Position numbers and translations under genes: made by a program. Positions 1 to 8,750 of a DNA stretch of 64,000 bases are shown here, piece after piece. The stretch lies in the NCBI GenBank assembly GCA_946902985.2, contig OX336389.2, positions 978,022,084 through 978,086,083 on the forward strand, given 5' to 3'. The DNA comes from Meconema thalassinum (Eukaryota; Arthropoda; Insecta; Orthoptera; Tettigoniidae). Numbering within the stretch: the stretch's first letter is position 1; every line of letters begins with the position of its first letter. The notes below the pieces were generated by a model that made no database searches, was not told the DNA's origin, and was given only the letters and a program-made list of their open reading frames with translations.

Positions 1-52
1 CGGGAATCGAACCCGGACCGCCTTGGTGAGAGGCATACAGCTCGTCTGATAA
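1..52 (-). repeat. tRNA-derived SINE head, cut by window edge
   Basis: The first 50 bases contain a reversed box B (GGGAATCGAACCC) followed by TTGGTGAGAGGCATA. The same two pieces occur in the SINE at 43145-43341, so this is the tRNA-like head of that SINE family in minus orientation. The body would lie outside the window. Confidence 0.6.
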
Positions 53-60
53 TGGAAACC

Positions 61-600
61 TTTAATTGGTTAATCCAATGGTTAGTGATAGTAATCACAC
101 CACTATGCATTATAAGTGGGGTTAGCGTAGATATCAAACTTTGAGCATGAAACGTACATTGCGTCCTGAAAAATTAACACATGAAATGTCAGGATTTGAA
201 TTTGAATGCCTGAAGTATCCTCTAATGCTATTGTAAAACTATTATGGACATACAGAGATAAGTGGAATATGGTAATTTAGCAAGGTCAAAACCTACAATA
301 TTTTATGCATAACATGCAGAAATTCCCTGAAATAAGAAAAATGTGTAATTCCAAGAAATGGATTTTCAAGGCCACAATGATGACAAATGAAGACATTCCA
401 AAATTAGGTTTGTGTAATGCACAAATAGTGCAAACCATGTACACTAGTGTCCAAAAGTTAAGCATAATCACTAAACGAGGCCATACCGCCTGATAGGAAT
501 ATCAGACAGACTGCTGAAGAAACGGACGCTGAATATCACACAATATGTCACACAACTTGTCCAAAAAGACAGTGTCAGAAAGGTTCTGGTAGCTAAAGTA
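61..600. other. Intronic sequence, nothing recognised
   Basis: AT-rich sequence with two overlapping short ORFs of about 60 codons on opposite strands. Neither resembles a known family. It lies downstream of BIRC6 exon 2761-2890 on the minus strand, so it is probably part of the next intron. Confidence 0.5.
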
Positions 601-656
601 CACCTTTGACAACAACTAACAAAACTGGGCAATGTCTGCCAGAAAAAAATAAGCTG

Positions 657-1648
657 TCAATAGAATGTATGATTACCCCTAACGGCCACACATGCTTCGC
701 AGCGACGTAGCATGCTCTTCATCAGCTGGTCCAAGAGCTCTTGTGGCAGTCCATCCCATTCCTCCGAAAGGGCAATGCGAAGGTCTTGGATGGTCCTTGA
801 TGGGGGCTGACGGGATGCAATTCCCCTCCCCAACGCATCCCAGGCATGTTCCATAGGATTCAGATCCGCAGATCTCGCTGGCCAGTCCATGCGATGAATG
901 TCTTCCCCAGCCAGAAATTCATCCACCAGAGCAGAGCGGTGCAGTCGGGCATTATCATCCATTAAGAGGAAGTCTGGACCAACTGCACCTCTGAAGAGTT
1001 GAACATGTGGTCTCAGTACCTCACCCTGTATCTCCGAGCATTCAGTGTTCCTCGGACCACTCATGAAGATGTGCAGGTCCGTACGGCCATTCAACATGAT
1101 GCCGCCCCACACCATGACGCCACCATCACCATACTGGTCCCGTTCCACGATGTTTCTGTGGTTGTATCGACTACCCGGCTCTCTCCCAATTAATGTGCGA
1201 CGGGAATTGTTCTGCAAACTGAAACGGGATTCATCTGTGAAGAGCACATGCCTCCATTCATTCATGGTCCAGTTTCGACGTTGACGGCTCCAGTGAGCGG
1301 GATGCACATCACTGGATGTCTCGCAAACAGCCCTGCTGTTCTGAGCCTCTGGTACACAGTTTGCCGGGAAACGGCAACCCCCGAGACGGCTGCAAGCTCT
1401 GCCGACAATTGTCTTGCAGGTGCCCTCCAATTTCGTCGGGCGGTTAAGGCCAGATATCGGTCCTGCTGTGAGGTTGTTACTCTTGGTCTACCTGGTACTG
1501 GCCTATGACTAACATCTCCTTTGTCTCGAAATCGTCTCCAAAGCTTGGATATGACACTTTGTGGCACATTCAAGGATATGGCGACTTCAGTCAAGCGGCC
1601 GATTATTCTACCCTGCAAAACGAGTTCCAAATGGTGTCGTTGTGCCAT
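657..1648 (-). pseudogene. Tc1-type transposase (DD34E), frameshifted
   Basis: This is a cut-and-paste transposase of the Tc1/mariner superfamily. It would bind the element's terminal repeats through N-terminal helix-turn-helix motifs and cut DNA with a DDE catalytic core. Two overlapping minus-strand frames make up the protein. Frame 1262-1648 holds the paired-like HTH region (SVISKLWRRFRDKG, GRPRVTTSQQDRYL). Frame 657-1430 holds the catalytic core, with the first Asp in FTDESRF, the second in LLMDDNARLH and Glu in LNPMEHAWD. Thirty-four residues separate the second Asp from Glu, giving DD34E. The change of frame inside 1262-1430 inactivates it. Total length is close to the family's usual 340 residues. 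I could not find convincing terminal inverted repeats, so the element ends are not given. Confidence 0.9.
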
Positions 1649-1829
1649 TATGTTGTCATGTTCACCACGAGACTACACTCCGTACACTATAACAGGGCAA
1701 ACACGACTGAGAGAATATGGGGCGCAGGCTCTGGCTGTGTTTACTTTGCGGTTATGCCGCTAGTCAAAGCTGGGAATACTCCTTTCCTATACAGAGCGAA
1801 CACGTAAGGTTGGTAGGTGCATATGTCGT

Positions 1830-2330
1830 GCGATTTGTCATCTATTCCCTATTGCCCTGCCTATTCGTAACTTATGCTTAACTTTTAGACACTAGTGTAG
1901 ATGGAAGGTAGAGAATTAAAATGTCTGACCCATGCAGGATTCGAATACAGAGCCCCAGCTATTTGTACAATACATGGCAAATTAGCTGAAGGTATTTGTC
2001 AAAATGTGAAAGGATGCCAACTATTTCCATCAATTCAAACTCAATGGCAGGGCTGCCATTTATGTTTCTTTTTAACATATTTTATCATACCTCTGGAGAG
2101 ATCAAACAATCAAGGATTATATGAGCTAACTAACGTATTTTCTCTATGAATATACAATATGCACTAATGATGCACGCAGCCTCTGGAAAAGCAGCAACTG
2201 TTCTGCGGCCGAGGTTCTAATCCTCAAAGGGGCGTTGTGGCGCAGTTAATAGGTCTTAATGGTGTACCATGTTGACAGTCCAGGTAACAAAATATGCTAA
2301 ATGTGACGACCATCTGCATCCATGAAAGCC
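1830..2330. other. Intronic sequence, no gene
   Basis: No coding signal. A short box B-like stretch (GGTTCTAATCC near 2214) could be part of a decayed tRNA-like repeat, but no box A is at the right spacing. Confidence 0.4.
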
Positions 2331-2336
2331 TGGAAT

Positions 2337-2618
2337 CTAACTAGCGAGTGCTCCACCACTGCCTGCAACTGGCCGATCGTTTCCCACTGGGTGGCCACCA
2401 AGAACCCAAGATTTGAACCTGCATGATTTCTGGGTATTGGTTACCTTAAGAACAGGTTGTATCAACGGGACACTGACACAGGTTGGCGTTTGAAGGCGAG
2501 CATCACGAGGGAGGTAGCCAACATCCCACCTAATATCTGGCGGGCAGTGGCACAGCACTGATGATCTCCCACATTGTACTCTCTTGTTGATCTCAATATC
2601 CAATCTTGCATTATCCAT
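2337..2618 (-). other. Possible LINE fragment, weak
   Basis: The minus-strand ORF begins with LDIEINKRVQ. That resembles the segment after the YLGS motif in LINE reverse transcriptases (compare DVEINNRTQ at 8528-8740 and DLEISRRIQ near 41370). The rest of the ORF matches nothing I know. Treat it as an uncertain LINE scrap or an unclassified repeat. Confidence 0.25.
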
Positions 2619-2760
2619 AAATTCACTTCCTAAATATTTGAAGTGCTATACTACTTCATAAAACACTAACAGACATAAATTTATGAGGACTGGGTAAATT
2701 TAATAAAACTAAAAAAACACAATCTCTAATGAGTCCATTCTATTAATTAAATATATTTAC

Positions 2761-2890
2761 CACCGGTAGCTGCACTGGGAAGGTCAGTCTCCGATCCATC
2801 ACCACCTAGCTTGTCTTCACTTGACTTTGTACATATATTAAATCTTGCCATCACAGGTTCAGGTACATCAACATTGAAACACAATTCCTT
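2761..2890 (-). CDS. BIRC6: BIRC6/BRUCE orthologue, exon following the BIR-WD junction
   Basis: This is the fourth exon of the host gene in the window. It is preceded by a good acceptor (TATTTTGCAG) and followed by a GTAAAT donor. It opens in phase 0, exactly matching the phase 0 end of exon 7670-7889, and carries 43 codons plus one base. The peptide begins KELCFNVDVP and runs into an acidic, Ser/Gly-rich stretch (SSEDKLGGDGSETD). In BIRC6 proteins the segment after the WDVSK motif likewise begins with a short hydrophobic block and moves into low-complexity acidic sequence. Assignment rests on the splice phase, the strand and that pattern, because this part of the protein is poorly conserved. 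An alternative donor four bases further into the exon (GTGGTA) is weaker. Confidence 0.7.
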
Positions 2891-3243
2891 CTGCAAAATA
2901 AAATTATATTATATTAAACAAATAAGGCAAAACAATTTAAGTAATCCAAATAAAACACAATACAGAAGTCACAGCAAGCATTTATTATGATAAATTGTTT
3001 TTTAAATCTTTAAATCATTCCACCTCGTCAATGCTATTTTGATTTGATTTTAATTTCAATATACACTACTGTTTGTAGAAAGTGAAACACCAAGAACAAG
3101 AGATGTGAATTGCACTTTATACCACAGATTAGGGACATGACAATACATTACTGATTAGAAGGACAGTCCGGTACATGCACGTTGACGGTCGATCTTCAGT
3201 ACGGCGTCGCTCCACCACGTGCTGCACTCAGAGCCGCTAGATG

Positions 3244-4068
3244 TCATGGCATGGAATCATACAGCGCTTGAATACGCTGCTGGGGAATACAGTCCCACGC
3301 GGTTAGTAGGCGCGTCCACAAAGCATCAACAGTGGCGGCAGGTGGACGTGAACGAACAAGTTGCCGACCGACCATATCGCAGAAATGTTCAATGGGCGAC
3401 ATGTCAGGCAAACGGGCCAGCCTGGGAAGCAGAGGTATCCATCGTTCAGCGAAGATGGCTTGCACATTCCTCGCCACATGCGGGCGGGAATTGTCCTGCT
3501 GAAATATGGCCTGTGGAACGGCCTGCAAGAGGGGTAGTGCCGCGGGCTGTAAAGTTTTCCGGATGTAGCGGTCACTGCTCAGATTGCCCGCAAGACGTAT
3601 GAGGCGCGATCGCCTGTTATGGGCAATTGCACCCTAAACCATTACACCTGGCATTTGTCCGCCATGCCGCTCAACAATACAGTCTGCCTGATTGCGTTCT
3701 CCACGGCAGCGGCGGCGAACGTGTATGCGGCCATCACTGTAGGACAGGTTGAAGCGGGACTCGTCCGAAAACACTACAATTCGCCACTCAGCCTGCCAGT
3801 GTCGGCGTGCACGTGCCCATTGTAGTTGGAGGCGTCGGTGGTTCCCAGTCAATGGAAGCCGAAACAGTGGCATGCGTGCTACCAGTCCAGCCCTCAAATG
3901 ACGGCACCGCACCGTCGACGCAGACATGTCCACCTCCGTTGCGGTTCTCCAACGTAGAGTCAACACCGAGGACGACGCTGTTCTGTCCGATACTGACATG
4001 CGGAGAAGATGGCGGTCTTCTCGCGCTGTGATCACATTGCGTCGTCTTGTACCCTGTCGTCGCTGCAT
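3244..4068 (-). pseudogene. Tc1-like transposase, second HTH plus DD34E core
   Basis: The minus strand encodes the second helix-turn-helix and catalytic domain of a Tc1-type transposase. Frame 3634-4068 holds RRRNVITAREDRHLLRM and the first catalytic Asp in VVFSDESRFNLS. Frame 3244-3528 holds the second Asp in IFQQDNSRPHVA and the Glu in MSPIEHFCDM, with 34 residues between them (DD34E). Frameshifts between 3529 and 3633 separate the two pieces. The missing N-terminal domain is at 5798-5962, beyond an insertion, so this copy cannot make an active enzyme. It is distinct in sequence from the Tc1 at 657-1648. Confidence 0.9.
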
Positions 4069-4344
4069 GACGAATGAAAGAGAAAGTGAGAGGACTCCTC
4101 AAGTTCATGCGCGCCCCGCCCGGCAGCGCTAGAGTGGGCAAGTTCCACGCTGCCGGTCAGCTGGTCTTAGGGATAATGCCAAGGGAAACAAATTACTTTG
4201 TAACTGATACTCTTTTAAAAAGTAATTAGCGATTACAATTAAAATAACACGGCAGGGCACAATGGAAAATATAATTCACGGAAATAAGTACATTACATGT
4301 TACGGAAAGCACAGATTCCTGGAGTAGGCTATACAGACTGTTAC

Positions 4345-4941
4345 TTATGTTGTTTCTTGTTGTGGCAATTTACTTTCCTCAGATTGAGAGACTAAAGAAG
4401 GTGAATTTGTGGGTCTGAATCTAATTAATGAAAATGGGGGAGTGGCAGAGCGGCTCTTGAGAGCACTAGTGACAGAGTTGAGATGGCTATCCTCAGAGGG
4501 AGTGATACCTATGTGGTGATTACCTAATTCCTCAATGAGGGAAATAAATTGGGCTATGGGATTGAGCGCGGTAATTACTGCTTGCCTGACTGATTTACAA
4601 AGGCTAATACCAATAGATGGGTGGATGAGGACCATCGTGGTCTGAAGGTTACTGCCATTGGGTGAAGCGTACCACAGCTCTTTCTCGAAATCAAATGTCG
4701 GGAATTAGACGTGGCCCGGTGAGGGAGTAGGTGAGCTAGAGAGTGAGGAATCTGATTTTGGTGAAACTGGTTTAAGTGGAACGAGTGTACCATCTCGTTT
4801 TTGGGTGGGCCAATTCGGAATTAGTGATTTTGGATTGACAGGGGTATAATTTGGGCTTTTAGGGTCATCAGGGTCCTGAGTTATTAGGAATGTTATGCCC
4901 TGGTACGTTAATGTGCGAGGTTTAGTGTCAGTGCGCGACAT
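4345..4941 (-). pseudogene. Unrecognised protein with one in-frame stop
   Basis: One minus-strand frame runs from an ATG at 4941 to a stop at 4345, interrupted only by a single TAA just after SPTPSPGHV (about 4703). The product would be about 197 residues. The N-terminal half is rich in Pro, Ser, Thr and Lys and looks disordered (DPDDPKSPNYTPVNPKS). The C-terminal half looks more ordered and amphipathic (QFISLIEELGNHHIGI). I do not recognise it. A gag-like or ORF1-like protein of a retroelement is possible, but no zinc knuckle or other diagnostic motif is present. Confidence 0.35.
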
Positions 4942-5273
4942 GTTTGTGTTCGTGAGTGTATAGCCTAAGTGCGTGTAATGAGTAAGAGGTGATGAGAGAT
5001 AGTGGTCAAATACCTTGGTCGACCAGAGAATAAGGAAAGAGAAAAACAAATTTACAAGTCACTCAAAGTTATCCAGTTTAAATGCAGTTGGAGTTGTGAC
5101 GTTGAGTGCGCTGATGAAATTTGAAGTTACTTGAAATAATTAATTATTGGCTGCTTGGTAGGGTGAGGGGATGAGCTAAACTTGTATTAAAACTCGAGGG
5201 AGACGGGCGTTGCTTGACAAGGATGGTTACAGGGTGGGTATGATGTTGGATATTTGAATGGTAGAGGAGTGAC

Positions 5274-5507
5274 TTAATCTGTATTGTTACCACGCAGGAT
5301 GCAAATTAAGCCTATAGGAACGTAGTGGGCTTGAAATATCGAAGTCGAGGCGATAGCGAGGACTAGGCTTAGTAGAAAGGCTGGCAAGGCTGGCGGATCA
5401 TCGATTTCGTCAATTGGCATTAGAAGACGGAGCTTGGAGCAGTGGCGTGCATTTTGCTTGGATGCTGGACTCGGAATGATGATGGCACAAAACAGTAATA
5501 TTAACAA
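5274..5507 (-). other. Short ORF with hydrophobic start, function unknown
   Basis: A 77-codon minus-strand ORF begins MLILLFCAIIIPSPASK, which resembles a secretion signal, and has a second hydrophobic run (LLSLVLAIAST). It lies upstream of the 4345-4941 frame in the same orientation, within the same insertion. It may be chance coding. Confidence 0.15.
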
Positions 5508-5797
5508 AGTAATATGTTTGAAGTAGGTCTACACAAAACATAAAACGCTGATGTACACAAGACACAATGAACTGAATTTAAGAACTGAAATCAAAGATAA
5601 TCAATTTAATTCACACAAATATCTCACACAGTAGCTTCTCCCGCACTATTCTATGACCCGGTTCGACGGAACAACAGGACACGTGTTGGACATAATCGCT
5701 TGCAGTGCTTGTAGCGGCGGGACCACCAACTACCGTTTTATAATGGCGGAGTCCTCACACTAGGTCCTTCTATTCGTCATGGTCGCTGTGTACGGCC

Positions 5798-5962
5798 CTA
5801 CTCTCTCCAATGGATCCACATATGCCTTACTGTTGACGCAGCTTGCCCTAAACGAGCTGCAATGTCCCGGAACGACAGACCCGCCTCCCGGAGCCCAAGC
5901 TTTCTGCCCCGTTCAACCGCACTCACATGCTGATCGTCCACCCTGTGATGTCGGCGAGGCAT
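5798..5962 (-). pseudogene. Tc1-like transposase, first HTH domain
   Basis: The minus strand from the ATG at 5962 gives a 54-residue peptide beginning MPRRHHRVDD, with the typical Tc1 first HTH (ERGRKLGLREAGLSFRDIAA) and ending HMWIHWRE before a TAG. It is the missing beginning of the transposase at 3244-4068, cut off by the 1.7-kb insertion. It lies about 216 bp inside the right terminal repeat ending at 6178. Confidence 0.85.
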
Positions 5963-6179
5963 CGTTGCACTTCCTTACAAGTTTCCACTTGGTATGATGG
6001 CCCCACGCCGACAGAGCTGTGCGGAACACTGACCTGTCCCACGGTAGAGGGCCAATGTGCACGCCATCTCTCTGCGATTTTAATCACTTAGTATGGTACC
6101 GCAGGCCTACAGTACCCCTGTTCAGGGAGCGTCTCCGACCATTTCTTCTGGGTGTTTCACTTTCTACAAACAGTAATGT

Positions 6180-7660
6180 ATATATATGCTTTGCAGTCAA
6201 CGTTTGGCTTTCTTCAGAATTGCTTTTTACGGATTTCAAAATGACATAATAAATCGGTTCCATTTAACATTGTAATGCCACATCAAAAAATTGTCAAGGT
6301 CTTCTTTCCATTATTTTAATTTTGTTGAAAAACCTTAATATTTATCACAAAGTTCACAATTAAAAATCGTCTAATGTTAAAATTCAACTCATTAAAATAC
6401 TCATTCTGAAAATAATACATAATAGACATTTTAAAACACCCTTGCAAAAAATCTTGTGTTTTAAATGTATTTGACAATTGAATATAAAATTGTAACACAG
6501 TTCAAAATCGTTGAATCTTATGCTGTATGTCATTTCACATTTGAGAGACTCTGTGTAATATAAATGAAACTATATGTATCTGTTCCATGCTGTTTGAAAA
6601 GTTCTTGCTGAGATAGATGTGTTGAGTCCAGGTCCATATGAAACTAACGTGTTGAAATAGGTTGAAAATATATTGGCCAGAAAAAAAAAACAGGTGGAAT
6701 CATATTTACAAGTTACGTAAAGGGAGGAGGGGTGGAGGAGTGACAAGTGGAAGGAGGTGGGAGTTTCAATTGACGGTGGGTGGGTTTGTTGTGTTCTATA
6801 CTGATGTAGTACGTTAGTTTTTCTACTGTGTGGGTTTTGCAAGATGTGCATTTCTATTTTTTCCAAATGATCCTTTTTGAGACAACTGTGGGATTGTTGG
6901 TGCCTTTCAATATTCGTGAATTAGCGGTTCTGTTCCTCCATATGATTGGCCATGGCAAAGTATCTATTATATTTTATAGCAATTGTGTGCCCTGTATCTC
7001 ATGCACGCTTTAGTTATTGTAATAGTTGTAATAGCTCAAATTAAAGGTAAACAAACTTAAAGTTCATTATCGATGACATTTATCATAGGGTGGGTATTTT
7101 TGACAATATTTGTCACATTAGGAGACCAAAACCAACAATTTTTGCTTTTTTGAAAATACATCCAATCTTTAAATAACTGAATCTCGGGAACTACTGAACA
7201 TACAGAGCTCTCTTAGGACTCAAATTGTAGACAATTTAATATGATTGTAAACTTTTATGCATGATATTTTCTTTCAGATGCAGTTAAGACAATATTGAGC
7301 AAAAACTGAAAAAAGTGCAAACATCTGGCTGTTTTTTTTTTTTTGGCTATCACTCAGCTAGCACAGGACTTTCGAAGTTGCAAATTTGTTTTTTTTTACT
7401 ATTGGCAGCGGTCCAAACAACATATTAAAAAAATTAGAACTACATGACCTTTTGCAAGGTTGGGCCCCTTTTTATGTCTTAATTTGACTGGACTACTCAT
7501 GAAATGCATAATTAATATTTTACCACTGACCTCTATAACAAAAAATCATCAACCAAGGTAAATACTCCGAGTGCTATATCACCCTGACCATTTCATCAAA
7601 TATGTACAGGTGTTCCAAAATTTCAAAAAGCCAACACAATAATTTAAATAATTTATCTTG
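6180..7660. other. Intronic sequence, nothing recognised
   Basis: AT-rich intron between exons 7670-7889 and 2761-2890, with A and T homopolymers at 6681, 7332 and 7389. No coding similarity and no repeat termini were noticed. Confidence 0.5.
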
Positions 7661-7669
7661 GGTACAAAC

Positions 7670-7889
7670 CTTTAAATGCTTTGAAACGTCCCAGATTACA
7701 ACAGCTCCACGACGACTAACAGTCGCAACATATTCTGTCACGGAAGAAGTGGAGATGAAATCCACCTTCTCTTCTGGATAATCGATCCTAAATGCTGGTG
7801 ACGTAGCATATGTCACAGACAGTGGAACATTTTGAGTGTATTCCCCTTTTACAAAGGGGCAATTTGGAGAGTGCCGGAGATGCTCTTCC
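7670..7889 (-). CDS. BIRC6: BIRC6/BRUCE orthologue, second half of BIR domain and WD-like segment
   Basis: BIRC6 is a giant E2/E3 hybrid ubiquitin ligase that restrains caspases and IAP antagonists, and it is linked to membranes and autophagy. This exon (acceptor CTTTTCAG, donor GTTTGT) contributes one base to the Trp codon begun in exon 19716-19844, then 73 codons. It starts EEHLRHSPNCPF, which supplies the His and last Cys of the BIR zinc site. It continues VKGEYTQNVPLSVTYATSP, a stretch nearly identical in animal BIRC6 proteins, and ends with a WD-repeat strand (GAVVIWDVSKHLK). No stop or frameshift is present. The downstream exon is 2761-2890, about 4.8 kb away. The strong match makes BIRC6 far more likely than any other BIR protein. 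Confidence 0.95.
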
Positions 7890-8036
7890 CTGAAAAGTAT
7901 TGCTCAATTACAATGCATATCTTAACAAACTTGAAAAATTGGGAGCAGTAATATACATTCTGAATCCTTATTATATGCAGGGAATATCGAGCCTTAAACA
8001 CTAGGAAGAGCAAAGAATGGTATTGGCATAACAGGG

Positions 8037-8183
8037 TAAGTCAAAAACATCCTTTGTTTTTTACCAGAACTTTTGCGTCTTCATCTTCTTTAGTTTTCAA
8101 GAATCCTCTACTGTTCGCAGTATGAATAATGCTGTACTGTACACTACATTACAAATAAACAAACAAAGGATGTTTTTGACTTA
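8037..8183. mobile_element. 147-bp MITE with perfect 23-bp inverted ends
   Basis: TAAGTCAAAAACATCCTTTG at 8037 is repeated exactly in reverse complement up to 8183, with 23 matching bases. The outer TA on both sides fits a TA target duplication, suggesting a Tc1/mariner-type non-autonomous element of 143 bp. It has no coding capacity. Confidence 0.8.
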
Positions 8184-8192
8184 GTCGTCCTC

Positions 8193-8750
8193 TTGAACCA
8201 TTCGGGTGTCGAGGTTTTCCAAAAAGAGCGCCAGGCCTCTTATCAGTTATTTAGCCTTATTCCACAACATTCCTCTAGTTTCCACTACTCCTGTGACGTT
8301 TTCCTCCCATGTTTTCCGAGGTTTCCCCCTCAGTCTGGTGCCTTCCATTGGTGGTCCATAGACCGCTCCAGCGATTCGTGATTCAGGCATCCTGAGGACA
8401 TGTCCAGACCACCATAGCTGACACGCCTCTATTCTTTGCTGTAGCGGCTCTACTCCTAGACCAGATCTTATGGTCTTGCATCCAATTCTATCCCATCGCG
8501 TCCTTCCTTGAAACTTTCTCAGGTATCTCATTTCTGTGGCTTGTACCTTACTTCTGTGTTTAGATGTAAGGAACATGTTTCACAGCTGTAAGTTACAGTA
8601 GGAGCGAAGACTGACCTGAAGATAGACAATTTTGTTGCCTTTGAGATTTCCTTGTTGTTGAGGAAATTTGCTTTCAGAGCATTGAATAATCTCCCTCTAG
8701 CCTGCGTCCTGTTGTTAATTTCTACATCTATCTTACTGTCCTGTAGTAGC
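8193..8750 (-). pseudogene. LINE reverse transcriptase C-terminus, fragment
   Basis: The minus strand encodes the region after the RT catalytic core of an APE-type LINE in two frames. 8528-8740 gives IDVEINNRTQARGRLFNALK and FAPTVTYSCETC. 8247-8576 gives RSKVQATEMRYLRKFQG, SGHVLRMPESRIAG and a basic GKPRKTWEENV end. This is the typical C-terminal landmark order of such LINEs. It differs from families A and B described elsewhere. It is 5'-truncated and abuts the 5' end of the plus-strand LINE that starts near 8750. Confidence 0.8.

Larger units (their letters stand above)
4066..5786. mobile_element. Unclassified TIR element inserted in the Tc1
   Basis: The sequence separating the two halves of the Tc1 transposase has imperfect inverted ends. 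GACGAATGAAAG...GTGAGAGGACTCC at the left (about 4069-4098) pairs with GGAGTCCTCACAC...CTATTCGTC at the right (about 5750-5780). The limits are uncertain because the palindromic sequence includes the junction. Inside are an unrecognised minus-strand ORF (4345-4941) and a short hydrophobic-start ORF (5274-5507). No transposase motif is visible, so it may be a non-autonomous DNA transposon carrying captured sequence or a decayed element of another class. Confidence 0.45.
3064..6178 (-). mobile_element. Tc1-like transposon, split by a 1.7-kb insertion
   Basis: The two ends are inverted copies of CACTACTGTTTGTAGAAAGT (3064 onward) and its complement ending at 6178, each bordered by TA, the target duplication of the superfamily. 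The repeat continues for about 33 bases with a few mismatches. The transposase is read on the minus strand: the first HTH domain lies at 5798-5962 and the remainder at 3244-4068. About 1.7 kb of foreign sequence (roughly 4066-5786) separates them. Subtracting it leaves about 1.4 kb, a normal Tc1 length. Confidence 0.85.

Noticed and set aside
7670..7889. An apparent frameshift in the BIR exon near CCCCTTT.
   Set aside because: Recounting the bases showed three T, not four. The frame NCPFVKGEYTQ is intact.
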